NCBI GenBank assembly: GCA_902825215.1
Contig: LR782234.1
Location: 186,001-250,000, forward strand
Length of the DNA: 64,000 nucleotides
Origin: Pseudomonas fluorescens
Lineage (GTDB): Bacteria > Pseudomonadota > Gammaproteobacteria > Pseudomonadales > Pseudomonadaceae
Reading direction: 5' to 3'
In this document: one piece after another, positions 39,329 through 47,010 of the stretch
Numbering within the stretch: position 1 is the stretch's first letter
Layout of the letters: each line of letters begins with the position of its first letter
Program-made: the position numbers and the translations under genes
The notes under the pieces: generated by a model
What the model was told of the DNA's origin: nothing
The model's database searches: none
The model's input: only the letters and a program-made list of their open reading frames with translations

Positions 39329-39603
39329 TCGATAAAGTTTTTTATCTGCTCAAACCAGTACAAGTCTGTGGTCGATCTGAATCAGTGACGAACGAATAGA
39401 ACAGGCGTTTTTTACGATTCTGCTTGTTCTTGAAGTTTGTAGGGTTGGCCCTCGAATAACTTCAACGGAATGTTTGCAAGTTAAGCTGGGCAGTTTTAAC
39501 CGAATTATTGAACCAGGTAGAAAGAAGCCGCGGCGCCCCGGTAAGGCGCGGCGGCTCTTTTATGCGCGTCGAACAAGTACCTGCTGCGCAATCTGTGTTG
39601 CGA
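39329..39603. other. Gene-free stretch after the TonB receptor
   Basis: A 275-base region with no plausible gene. It holds a terminator at 39526-39561; the rest is AT-rich and unassigned. Confidence 0.6.
39526..39561 (+). terminator. Terminator-like stem-loop with short T run
   Basis: AGCCGCGGCGCC pairs with GGCGCGGCGGCT with one mismatch, around a seven-base loop, followed by CTTTT. It probably ends transcription of the TonB receptor mRNA or of a short transcript upstream. Confidence 0.65.
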
Positions 39604-39918
39604 TCAATTACCGGTAATCAATACACAGGCTTGTGCTTTACAACTCTTTGAGTGGCTTAGCGTCACAAACCTGATGGCTGCTTCCGGCGTTGAGGTGGCG
39701 ACGGTCACTGCTGATGCCTTGTAGTCAGCGGTTTGTACATGCTCATTTGGCAATACAACTTTACGCGATGCATTCTGAAATACATAAAGCGGAAAGCTGG
39801 TCTTGTTACTGATCTGCATTTGCCCGGGTGGCGTATTCTCCGTCGCGGCCGATGCCATCGATAAGGGCGCCAGAACAAGCGCCATGTACATTGATGTCCA
39901 TTTGGTTAATTGCATCAT
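39604..39918 (-). CDS. Small exported protein of unknown function
   Basis: A 104-residue protein with a signal peptide (MMQLTKWTSMYMALVLAPLS, then MASA) and a mature part of about 75 residues. It contains two cysteines in SKSCKAQAC that could form a disulfide. AGGA six bases before the ATG at 39918 supports the start; ATG 39915 is an alternative. No family is recognised. It is alone between the TonB receptor and tonB, on the opposite strand. Confidence 0.65.
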   Translation of the reverse strand: MMQLTKWTSMYMALVLAPLSMASAATENTPPGQMQISNKTSFPLYVFQNASRKVVLPNEHVQTADYKASAVTVATSTPEAAIRFVTLSHSKSCKAQACVLITGN

Positions 39919-40270
39919 TACTCTTCCTGAGTTGATTTGAAATGCGCTGCCCATCTAATGCGCCTGCGGTATGTCATGCAACGTGATTGTTGTAAGCAGG
40001 AATGTAGGTATGCCCATACCTCAAGCGAATATTTTTAATGCTTGAAAAGCATCGTAACCATGGCGCAGAGCTGCAGGCCTTGATGGGCGTGGCTTTGCGG
40101 GAGATGCGTGTCTTGATTATATCTTTACGATCTATGTATAACGTCAAAGATTACTTTCGGAGATAAGCAGCAAGCCCAATGATTCACCCAGCGCTCAACC
40201 GTGGGGGATTCAACAAACGGTTGTTCAGCTGTTGTGCAAGAACCGTAAAAAGACCGCAGGGAGTCAAACA
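39919..40270. promoter_or_regulatory. Gene-free region with two palindromes before tonB
   Basis: A 352-base spacer without a gene. It has two perfect palindromes, AGGTATG-CC-CATACCT (40006-40021) and ATGCTT-GAA-AAGCAT (40038-40052), then an AT-rich block near 40115-40140 that could hold the tonB promoter. Confidence 0.5.
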
Positions 40271-41080
40271 ATGGGCAATGTCCAGACCGCCGCCAGCGCA
40301 GGGGCATGGCTGTGGCGGCAAACGCCGGGTGGCGCACTGATCGACCTCGGCCGGCCGCACCGGGTGCCGTTGGGGCAGCTGCGTTTGCAGCGTGCGCCCA
40401 AGGGCATTCTGAGTCGCCGCGAAAGCGTTTTGCTCGCGGTGCTGGCGTTGGTGGTGCATGGTGCGGTGATCTACTGGATCAATCAGCATCCGACCCCCGC
40501 GCTGCCCATCGTGCCGCCGGAAATTCCGCCGATGACCATCGAGTTTTCCCGTCCGGCACCGCCCGCGCCGCCGGTTGTGGTGCCGCCGCCTCCTGCGCCT
40601 GTGGTTGAACCACCGCCACCGGTGGAAGACGAGTTGGCGGTGAAGCCACCACCGCCCAAACCCGTGCCGAAGCCCAAGCCGGTGGTCAAGCAGCCACCCA
40701 AACCGGCGCCCAAAGCCGTCGAGCAAGCGCCAGCGCCGCCCAAACCCGCAGCCCCGGTCGCTGCGCCAGCGCCACCCGCTCCACCGGTGCCGGCGCCGGT
40801 CACCCCGGCCTCGGCCAACGCCGCTTACCTGAAAAACCCGGCGCCGGAATACCCATCGCTGGCTCAGCGTCGCGGTTGGGAAGGCACGGTGTTGCTGCGC
40901 GTGCAGGTGTTGGCCAGTGGCAAACCGGGCGAGATTCAGATTCAGAAAAGCAGCGGCCGCCAGCAGCTCGACGATGCGGCACTCAACGCCGTGAAACGCT
41001 GGAGTTTCGTCCCGGCCAAGCAGGGCGATGTCGCCCAGGACGGTTGGGTCAGCGTACCCATCGATTTCAAGATTCACTAA
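40271..41080 (+). CDS. tonB: TonB energy transducer (TonB2-like)
   Basis: A 269-residue protein. A cytoplasmic stretch of ~55 residues precedes a single membrane anchor (about 58-76, VLLAVLALVVHGAVIYWI). A long Pro/Lys-rich spacer of ~105 residues and the C-terminal TonB domain (NPAPEYPSLAQRRGWEGTVL, SSGRQQLDDAAL, KRWSF) follow. The N-terminal extension and the exbB-exbD partners match the TonB2-ExbB1-ExbD1 set of P. aeruginosa. It transmits the proton-motive force to outer-membrane receptors, here probably the nearby SftP-like one. Confidence 0.92.
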   Translation: MGNVQTAASAGAWLWRQTPGGALIDLGRPHRVPLGQLRLQRAPKGILSRRESVLLAVLALVVHGAVIYWINQHPTPALPIVPPEIPPMTIEFSRPAPPAPPVVVPPPPAPVVEPPPPVEDELAVKPPPPKPVPKPKPVVKQPPKPAPKAVEQAPAPPKPAAPVAAPAPPAPPVPAPVTPASANAAYLKNPAPEYPSLAQRRGWEGTVLLRVQVLASGKPGEIQIQKSSGRQQLDDAALNAVKRWSFVPAKQGDVAQDGWVSVPIDFKIH

Positions 41081-41125
41081 ACCGCAATCAAATTCGCGCG
41101 AAACGTTTACACGAGGGAACACATC

Positions 41126-41851
41126 ATGACGTTACTGGCTTCTCCACTGGAATCCATCGAAAGCGCGGTGATCTGGCTGCTGGTGGTGTTTTCCGTCGCC
41201 ACCTGGGGACTGGCACTGCTCAAGGCTTTGCAGTTCGGCCGTTTAAAGGCGCAGGACCGGCGTTTTCATAAACGCTTCTGGGCGGCGTCGAGTCTTGATG
41301 CCGCCGCCGAGTTGAGCGAAACCCAGCCCGGGGCTGCGGCGCGTGTCGCGCAGGCCGGTTACGCGGCGATTCAGGTGGGCGAGACGCCACAGGCCAATGA
41401 CCTGAGCCAGGCGATCAACCATCAGGATCGTCTGGAACGTGCCTTGCGCCAGCAGATCGTCCGCGAGCGACGTTCGCTGGAAACCGGTCTGGCAGTGGTC
41501 GCGAGTATTGGCAGCACCTCGCCGTTCATAGGATTGTTCGGCACGGTGTGGGGAATCATGGAAGCGTTGAAAGGCATCAGCGCGGCCGGGTCGGCGAGCC
41601 TGGAAACGGTGGCCGGGCCGATCGGTGCGGCACTGGTGGCAACCGGTGTGGGCATCGCCGTCGCGGTACCGGCGGTACTGGTTTACAACTACTTTTTGCG
41701 CCGTCTGAAACTGACCGCGGCGGACCTGGATGACTTCGCCCACGACTTCTACAGCCTGGCGCAGAAGAGTGCGTTCCGGGTGTTGATTCACCCGACCGCA
41801 CACAAGGCTGCTGCGCCGGGGAATGCGACAAAAGTGAAGGAGGCCTCCTGA
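41126..41851 (+). CDS. exbB: ExbB proton channel subunit
   Basis: A 241-residue MotA/TolQ/ExbB family membrane protein with three membrane segments, at about 13-33, 125-150 and 165-187. Family marks are GLAVVASIGSTSPFIGLFGTVWGIM and AALVATGVGIAVAVPAVLVYN. With ExbD it forms the proton channel that powers TonB. It lies 45 bp after tonB. Confidence 0.95.
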   Translation: MTLLASPLESIESAVIWLLVVFSVATWGLALLKALQFGRLKAQDRRFHKRFWAASSLDAAAELSETQPGAAARVAQAGYAAIQVGETPQANDLSQAINHQDRLERALRQQIVRERRSLETGLAVVASIGSTSPFIGLFGTVWGIMEALKGISAAGSASLETVAGPIGAALVATGVGIAVAVPAVLVYNYFLRRLKLTAADLDDFAHDFYSLAQKSAFRVLIHPTAHKAAAPGNATKVKEAS

Positions 41852-41852
41852 T

Positions 41853-42254
41853 ATGGCCTTCTCCACGCAAGACACGGATGAAGTGCTCAGCGAGATCAAC
41901 GTGACCCCGCTAGTGGACGTGATGCTGGTGCTGCTGGTGGTGTTTATCGTCACCGCGCCGCTGCTGACCAACGCGATACCGATCAACCTGCCGAAGACCG
42001 AAGCGGTGGCGCCGGTCGAGCAGAAGGACCCGCTGGTGGTGAGCATCGACGGTGCCGGCAAGCTGTTTATCAACAAGGATGAGATTCAGCCGGACTCGCT
42101 GGAATTCAACCTCAAGTCGGCCAAGGCCAAGGACCCGGAGGTGCGCGTGCAGTTGCAGGCCGATGACGGGGTGAACTACGGCGAAGTGGCGCGGGCCATG
42201 GCTTCGATCGAGCGGGCAGGGATTACCAAATTGTCGGTGATTACTGCGCGGTGA
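41853..42254 (+). CDS. exbD: ExbD proton channel subunit
   Basis: A 133-residue protein with one membrane segment near residues 15-40 (INVTPLVDVMLVLLVVFIVT) whose aspartate takes part in proton flow, and a periplasmic domain. It starts one base after the exbB stop and is followed by a terminator. Confidence 0.95.
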   Translation: MAFSTQDTDEVLSEINVTPLVDVMLVLLVVFIVTAPLLTNAIPINLPKTEAVAPVEQKDPLVVSIDGAGKLFINKDEIQPDSLEFNLKSAKAKDPEVRVQLQADDGVNYGEVARAMASIERAGITKLSVITAR

Positions 42255-42273
42255 CAGATTCAACAGTTTTCCG

Positions 42274-42309
42274 GGGCCGTTTCCTTGGCAGGGTGCGGCC
42301 CTTTTTTTT
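42274..42309 (+). terminator. Rho-independent terminator after exbD
   Basis: GGGCCG pairs with CGGCCC across a 16-base loop, followed by eight T residues. The stem is short but the T tract is strong. Confidence 0.75.
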
Positions 42310-42338
42310 GCCCGTTTTTTGCCCACGACGCACTCCAA

Positions 42339-42428
42339 TGTGGGAGCGAGCCTGCTCGCGAAGGCGCCATTCGCCGCAACGTTAACGCCGACTGATGCGC
42401 CGCATTCGCGAGCAGGCTCGCTCCCACA
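42339..42428. repeat. REP-type inverted pair
   Basis: TGTGGGAGCGAGCCTGCTCG is followed by CGAGCAGGCTCGCTCCCACA about 50 bases later, behind the exbD terminator. Confidence 0.9.
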
Positions 42429-42443
42429 GGTCTCGCGATGTAT

Positions 42444-42487
42444 ATGCATTATTGATCTTAATAAATAGCTTCTTATTCCTTAACGAA
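42444..42487. promoter_or_regulatory. Putative sulfur-regulated promoter elements
   Basis: An ATGCAT palindrome (42444-42449) and CTTATTCCTTAACGAA (42472-42487) lie 57-100 bp before the hydrolase gene, in an AT-rich patch. Both elements recur before other sulfur-related genes here. Confidence 0.45.
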
Positions 42488-42543
42488 TATAACTCCCGTC
42501 CCTATACTCGACCGAGAACAGACACGACGCAGGAGAGCTTCCC

Positions 42544-43125
42544 ATGCGCAACGAATCAATCCGCTACTTGATTGTGCCGGGCTGGCAAGGATCGCCAGAA
42601 GATCATTGGCAGACCCACTGGCAGAACAGCCTGCCGAACAGCGCGCGGGTGGAGCAGGCCGATTGGCTGACGCCGCGCCGTGAGGACTGGGTCGCGGCGC
42701 TCGCCGAAGCGATTGCCGCCGACAGCACGCCGGTGATCCTCATCGCCCATAGCCTGGGTTGCATCACCGTCGCGCATTGGGCGGCGACCGCGCCGCTGCA
42801 ATACCTGCGTCAGGTTCGCGGTGCGTTGCTGGTCGCCCCTGCGGATGTGGAGCGTCCTGCGTGCTCACCGGCACTGCGCAATTTCGCACCGATCCCCACG
42901 GATCTGTTGCCGTTTCCGAGCCAGGTCGTCGGCTCCGACAACGACGCTGCCGTCAGTGCGCCGCGCGCCTTGGAGTTGGCGCGCAACTGGGGCGCGGAAG
43001 CGGGGATTCTCGCCGGTGCCGGGCATATCAATGTCAAATCCGGGCACCAGCGCTGGGAGCAGGGTTTTGCCTATCTTTATCGCCTGCAAAATCGCCTGGA
43101 ACATCACGCCCGCCGTCGCGCCTGA
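42544..43125 (+). CDS. RBBP9/YdeN-type alpha/beta hydrolase
   Basis: A 193-residue small serine hydrolase. The conserved start YLIVPGWQGSPEDHWQTHW, the nucleophile Ser in IAHSLGC (near residue 69) and the C-terminal histidine in GAGHINVKSGH are present. AGGAGAG precedes the ATG. The substrate is unknown. It leads an operon with the reduced sigma-54 activator; the sulfur-type elements before it suggest an ester linked to sulfur metabolism. Confidence 0.82.
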   Translation: MRNESIRYLIVPGWQGSPEDHWQTHWQNSLPNSARVEQADWLTPRREDWVAALAEAIAADSTPVILIAHSLGCITVAHWAATAPLQYLRQVRGALLVAPADVERPACSPALRNFAPIPTDLLPFPSQVVGSDNDAAVSAPRALELARNWGAEAGILAGAGHINVKSGHQRWEQGFAYLYRLQNRLEHHARRRA

Positions 43126-43178
43126 CTTTTACATTTCAACGCCCCCGTCTGCCAGGCGGTTCAGGGTGGGAGCCTGCC

Positions 43179-44111
43179 ATGAGTGTCGAAACTTTCGGTC
43201 AGCCGTTGCTGACCTTTCCCGATGCGGAAAAAAGCCCGCTGAGCATTCGCGCCAAAGCGCTGGTGTTCGTCGATCCACGCTCGCGCCAACTGCGCGAAGA
43301 ACTGGAGCAACTGGCGCCACGCGCGATCTCGGTATTGATCCGCGGTGAGACTGGCACCGGTAAAGAACTGCTCGCCCGGCATATCCATCGCGCCAGTGAT
43401 CGCAGCGGGCTATTCGTGTCGGTGAACTGCGGGGCGATCAGCCCGACGTACGCCGACGCCGAACTGTTCGGCTACGCGGCCGGCAGCTACAGCGGTGCGG
43501 CCAGCAGTCGCGCCGGCTGGTTTGGTTCGGCCAATGGCGGCACGTTGTACCTCGACGAAATCGGCGACTTGCCGCTGCCGATCCAGGTCAAATTGCTCGC
43601 CGCGCTGGAGAACCACGAAGTCACCCGCGTCGGCGCACATCAACCCAGCCCGGTCGACGTGCGTCTGGTGGCGGCGACCAGCATCGATCTGGCGCAAGCT
43701 GTCGATGCGGGGAAATTCCACGAGCGGCTCTATCACTATCTCAGCGAGGGACAACTCGAACTGCCGGCACTGCGCGCGCGAACCGGCGATATCCTGTCCC
43801 TGGCCGAGTATTTCCTCGGCATCTACAGCCAGCGTCTCGACCTGCCCGTGCCCTTGATCAGCGAAGCCGCGCAGCATGCGCTCGAACAGCACAGCTGGCC
43901 GGGCAATACGCGGGAGCTGGAAAATGTCATTCACTTTGCTCTGCTGGTCAGCACTGGTGAAGAGATTCTGCCGCAGCACCTGAACTTGCCCGAGGTGTCT
44001 GGACCGCAGCTGCAGATCGAACGGCTGGTTGCGCAAGTCAACATCGGCGGCAGCACTGCAGAACGTAAAGCCTTGAAAGATTTGCTGATTCGCCTGAGCG
44101 ACGGGTTATAG
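43179..44111 (+). CDS. Reduced sigma-54 activator (AAA+ domain only)
   Basis: A 310-residue protein made almost entirely of the sigma-54 interaction AAA+ domain. Walker A is GETGTGKE, Walker B is GTLYLDEIGDLP, the arginine finger region is HERLYHYLSEGQLELPALRAR, and sensor II is WPGNTRELENVI. The sigma-54 contact loop reads GSYSGA instead of GAFTGA. There is neither an N-terminal sensory domain nor a C-terminal Fis-type helix-turn-helix: the chain ends about 65 residues after sensor II without one. GGTGGGAG lies eight bases before the ATG. SfnR, a sulfone regulator, is the closest known type, but DNA binding would need a partner. Confidence 0.75.
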   Translation: MSVETFGQPLLTFPDAEKSPLSIRAKALVFVDPRSRQLREELEQLAPRAISVLIRGETGTGKELLARHIHRASDRSGLFVSVNCGAISPTYADAELFGYAAGSYSGAASSRAGWFGSANGGTLYLDEIGDLPLPIQVKLLAALENHEVTRVGAHQPSPVDVRLVAATSIDLAQAVDAGKFHERLYHYLSEGQLELPALRARTGDILSLAEYFLGIYSQRLDLPVPLISEAAQHALEQHSWPGNTRELENVIHFALLVSTGEEILPQHLNLPEVSGPQLQIERLVAQVNIGGSTAERKALKDLLIRLSDGL

Positions 44112-44133
44112 CCATTTTCGTCAACATGAACAA

Positions 44134-44147
44134 AATGGAATATGAAG
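44134..44147. promoter_or_regulatory. GGAATA-type element before metQ
   Basis: AATGGAATATGAAG, 132 bp before the MetQ start, followed by AATAAACGTTATT and a duplicated ATTGTCCG. It is a candidate promoter/activator area of metQ. Confidence 0.4.
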
Positions 44148-44278
44148 CTGAATAAACGTTATTGTCCGGGAATAAAAAATCCGGGTATTGTCCGCCTCAC
44201 GCCAGCGATATCACTTCACTGGCACACGTATTAAATGCCGTCGTCGATGACGACCGTGATTTTCGATAAGGACACTGC

Positions 44279-45076
44279 ATGAAAAAGGTTCTGTTGTTTA
44301 CCGCATTGGCGGCTGCTTTGACTGCTTCTTTCGCACACGCCGGTGAAAAACTGGTGGTCGCTGCGACCCCGGTTCCGCACGCTGAAATTCTTGAGCTGAT
44401 CAAACCGACCCTGGCCAAAGAAGGCGTGGATCTGGAGATCAAGGTTTTCACCGACTACGTACAACCCAACGTGCAGGTCGGCGAGAAGCGTCTCGATGCC
44501 AACTACTTCCAGACCCTGCCGTACCTGAACAGCTTCAACCAGGGCAAATACAAGGACGACAAGTCCAAGTACCTGGTAACCGTGCAAGGCGTACACGTTG
44601 AACCGTTCGGTGGCTACTCGAGCAAGTACAAAACTCTGGCTGAATTGCCGGACGGCGCCACCATCGCCATCCCGAACGAAGGCAGCAACAGCGGCCGTGC
44701 GCTGATCCTGCTGCAGAAAGCTGGCCTGATCGAACTGAAAGATCCGAAAAACGCGCTGGCAACACCAAAAGACATCGCCAAGAACCCGCACAACTTCAAG
44801 TTCAAGGAACTGGAATCGGCCCTGCTGCCACGCGTTCTGAAAGAAGTTGATCTGGACATGATCAACACCAACTACGCGCTGGAAGCCAAGTTGAACCCGC
44901 AGAAGGATGCGCTGGTGATCGAAGGTGCTGACTCGCCTTACGTGAACTTCCTGGTTGCCCGTGAGGACAACAAGAACAGCGACGCGATCCAGAAACTGGC
45001 CAAGGCGCTGACCAGCCCGGAAGTCAAAGCGTTCATCGAGAAGAAGTACAGCGGCGCGGTATTGCCGGCGTTCTGA
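44279..45076 (+). CDS. metQ: MetQ-type binding protein (orphan copy)
   Basis: A 265-residue NlpA/MetQ family substrate-binding protein with a signal peptide ending SFAHA (about residue 21). Conserved parts are ATPVPHAEILE, VFTDYVQPN, DANYFQTLPYLN and the IPNEGSNSGRALILLQKAGLI core. The usual lipobox cysteine is missing, so it is a soluble periplasmic protein. No metN/metI is adjacent; the metNI pair at 57130-58885 has its own metQ. It may serve that transporter or bind another sulfur compound. Confidence 0.88.
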   Translation: MKKVLLFTALAAALTASFAHAGEKLVVAATPVPHAEILELIKPTLAKEGVDLEIKVFTDYVQPNVQVGEKRLDANYFQTLPYLNSFNQGKYKDDKSKYLVTVQGVHVEPFGGYSSKYKTLAELPDGATIAIPNEGSNSGRALILLQKAGLIELKDPKNALATPKDIAKNPHNFKFKELESALLPRVLKEVDLDMINTNYALEAKLNPQKDALVIEGADSPYVNFLVAREDNKNSDAIQKLAKALTSPEVKAFIEKKYSGAVLPAF

Positions 45077-45097
45077 TCCGAGCGTTGATTTGATGTG

Positions 45098-45134
45098 AAA
45101 ACGCCGAGGGCCAGTGATGGTCCTCGGCGTTTTT
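45098..45134 (+). terminator. Rho-independent terminator after metQ
   Basis: AAAACGCCGAGG pairs with CCTCGGCGTTTT around a 12-base loop, followed by T. The stem is perfect; the A-rich left side makes it possibly bidirectional. Confidence 0.9.
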
Positions 45135-45151
45135 GTGTGTGCCTTGAAAAG

Positions 45152-45200
45152 CCCCTCACCCTAGCCCTCCCGAAACGTCGGACCGCCCAGAGGGAGAGGG
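45152..45200. repeat. CTCTCCC palindromic repeat unit
   Basis: CCCCTCACCCTAGCCCTCCC and AGAGGGAGAGGGGACT form a stem-like pair with a 22-base centre. It is a variant of the units at 33863 and 48687. Confidence 0.6.
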
Positions 45201-45208
45201 GACTAATC

Positions 45209-45317
45209 GATCGTTCCCACGCTCTGCGTGGGAATGCAGCCCGGGACGCTCCGCGTCCCATCAAGAGCCGAACGCGGAGCGTCCGATGAGGCATTCCTTT
45301 TCTGCGCGTAGGAACGA
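45209..45317. repeat. GATCGTTCCCACGC-type palindromic repeat
   Basis: Starts GATCGTTCCCACGCTCTGCG; the far arm is degenerate (CTGCGCGTAGGAACGAG). It lies after the MetQ terminator. Confidence 0.8.
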
Positions 45318-45330
45318 GCGGCGCAAGGGA

Positions 45331-45423
45331 TCAGGCCACCTGCGCCTTCAACGCCCGGCGCAACGCCACCAGCAATTTCAAAATATCCTGCGGGTCCAGT
45401 CGCTGCGGTGCTTTTACGTCCAT
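45331..45423 (-). CDS. Candidate 30-residue small protein
   Basis: The minus strand reads ATG at 45421-45423 to TGA at 45331-45333. The product starts MDVKAPQRLDPQDILKLLVA and ends RRALKAQVA. AGGAAG lies five bases before the ATG, an unusually good ribosome site for a random frame. The middle would form a strongly amphipathic basic helix. It is divergent from the cystine-type ABC genes with 281 bp between. Function unknown; a leader peptide or membrane-active small protein are both possible. Confidence 0.5.
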   Translation of the reverse strand: MDVKAPQRLDPQDILKLLVALRRALKAQVA

Positions 45424-45704
45424 GTCATCTTCCTTGTTGTGGTTTGGCCGGGGGAGTCTGGCCAAAAGCTGCCCGTCCTTGGAGGCCTTTCGTTAAAAAA
45501 AGATCCTTCCTACAGCGCAAAGGAAAATAGCCTTCTTACTCCTTCCCGGCAAACCGACAAGATAGTTTTTTGCGTGATATCAATATGCGTTAACGGTATT
45601 TAAATTCTGGTTTTTATACCTATAAAGTCAGTGCCTGCCGGACAGCCAACCCGCTGTCCATGGATTGCTTCACCGTCGTTTACCAAGCGACGTCAGGACA
45701 CGGC
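45424..45704. promoter_or_regulatory. Promoter region of the cystine-type ABC operon
   Basis: A 281-base AT-rich spacer. TTCGTTAAAAAAAGATCCTT near 45488 and GCAAAGGAAAATAGCC near 45518 resemble the sulfur element in reverse and forward form. No gene is visible. Confidence 0.4.
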
Positions 45705-46370
45705 ATGACTTTCGACTACGCATTTATCCTCAGCACCCTGCCGGCGTTTCTCAAAGCCGTCGGCGTGACGCTGCAGGTCGGTTTGATCGCCATTGGCACC
45801 TCGTTGCTGGTGGCGCTGCTCAACGCGACGATCCTGGTGTTTCGCACGCCGTACCTGCGCAAACTGGTCGGCCTGTACGTGGAGCTGGCGCGCAATACGC
45901 CTTTGCTGATTCAGCTGTTCTTCGTCTACTTCGCCTTGCCCGCATTGGGGATCAAAGTCTCCGGGTTCACCGCGGCGATCATCACCATGACCTTTCTCGG
46001 CGGCGCCTACCTTACCGAAGTGTTGCGTGCCGGCATCGATGCGGTGCCGCAGGCGCAGCTCGAATCGGGGCGTTCGATCGGCCTGTCCCACGGCCAGTTG
46101 CTGCGCTATGTGATCCTGCCGCAGGCGGGCATTCTCAGCCTGCCGTCGCTGTTCGCCAATTTCATTTTTCTGCTCAAGGAAACTACCGTCGTCTCGGCGG
46201 TGGCGGTGCCGGAAATCCTCTACACCACCAAGAGCTACATCGCGCTCTACTACAAGACCTACGAAATGCTCGCCGTGCTGACGCTGATCTGCGTGCTGCT
46301 GTTTTTGCCGCTGTCGCTGTTGCTCAGCCTTCTGGAAAGGAGGCTCCAGCATGGCCAGTTCGGGTCTTGA
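45705..46370 (+). CDS. Amino acid ABC permease 1 (cystine-type)
   Basis: A 221-residue HisM/TcyL-type permease with five to six membrane segments and the family EAA loop (QAQLESGRSIGLSHGQLLRYVILPQA). CAGGA lies seven bases before the ATG; an upstream start at 45660 is less likely. It overlaps the next permease by 20 bp, showing tight coupling in a four-gene importer operon. Confidence 0.88.
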   Translation: MTFDYAFILSTLPAFLKAVGVTLQVGLIAIGTSLLVALLNATILVFRTPYLRKLVGLYVELARNTPLLIQLFFVYFALPALGIKVSGFTAAIITMTFLGGAYLTEVLRAGIDAVPQAQLESGRSIGLSHGQLLRYVILPQAGILSLPSLFANFIFLLKETTVVSAVAVPEILYTTKSYIALYYKTYEMLAVLTLICVLLFLPLSLLLSLLERRLQHGQFGS

Positions 46371-47010
46371 GTTGCTGTGGGTGTCGTTGCCGCAACTGGC
46401 CAAGGGCGCCGGGCAAACGCTGTCGATCTCGTTTCTGAGTATCGCCATCAGCACGGTCGGCGGCGTGTTCTACGGCGTGTTGCGCACGCTCAACGTCGGC
46501 TGGCTCAACGCAATTTTGCGCCTGTACCTGGAGTTGTTTCGGGCGATTCCGGTGCTGGTCTGGCTGTACCTGCTGTTCTTCGGCCTGCCGATATTCTTCG
46601 GCTTAAGCCTGCCGAGCTTCTGGTGTGCGGTGCTGGTGCTGTCGCTGTGGGGCGCCAGTGAAGTTGGCGAAGTGGCGCGCGGCGCGTTGCATTCATTGCC
46701 ACGTGGCCAGCGTGAGGCAGGGTTGTCGATCGGTCTGAGCGCTGCGCAACTGTTCGGCTACGTACTGCTGCCGCAGGCGCTGAAACGCATGACACCACCG
46801 ACCATCAACGTGTACACGCGGATCATCAAGACCAGTTCGCTGGCGGTGCTGATCGGCGTCGTCGATGTGATCAAGGTCGGCCAGCAGATTATCGAGCGCA
46901 CCTACGAATCGGTGCTGATCTACGGCGCACTGTTCCTGTTTTTCTTCTTTATCTGCTACCCGCTGTCGGCCGCCTCGCGCGTGCTGGAGCGGCGCTGGAC
47001 GCAAGCATGA
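46351..47010 (+). CDS. Amino acid ABC permease 2 (cystine-type)
   Basis: A 219-residue permease paralogous to the previous one (LPRGQREAGLSIGLSAAQLFGYVLLPQALKRM is the EAA loop). It forms the heterodimeric channel with it and overlaps the ATPase gene by 4 bp (ATGA). Confidence 0.88.
   Translation: MASSGLELLWVSLPQLAKGAGQTLSISFLSIAISTVGGVFYGVLRTLNVGWLNAILRLYLELFRAIPVLVWLYLLFFGLPIFFGLSLPSFWCAVLVLSLWGASEVGEVARGALHSLPRGQREAGLSIGLSAAQLFGYVLLPQALKRMTPPTINVYTRIIKTSSLAVLIGVVDVIKVGQQIIERTYESVLIYGALFLFFFFICYPLSAASRVLERRWTQA

Noticed and set aside
40100..40270. Fur box before tonB
   Set aside because: The AT-rich block does not contain GATAAT-type hexamer triplets.
42339..42428. Rho-independent terminator
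   Set aside because: The inverted pair has no T run and belongs to the REP family; the real terminator of exbD is upstream of it.
44112..44278. Riboswitch or missing HTH exon of the sigma-54 activator
   Set aside because: No S-box-like structure could be drawn and none of the three frames encodes a helix-turn-helix.
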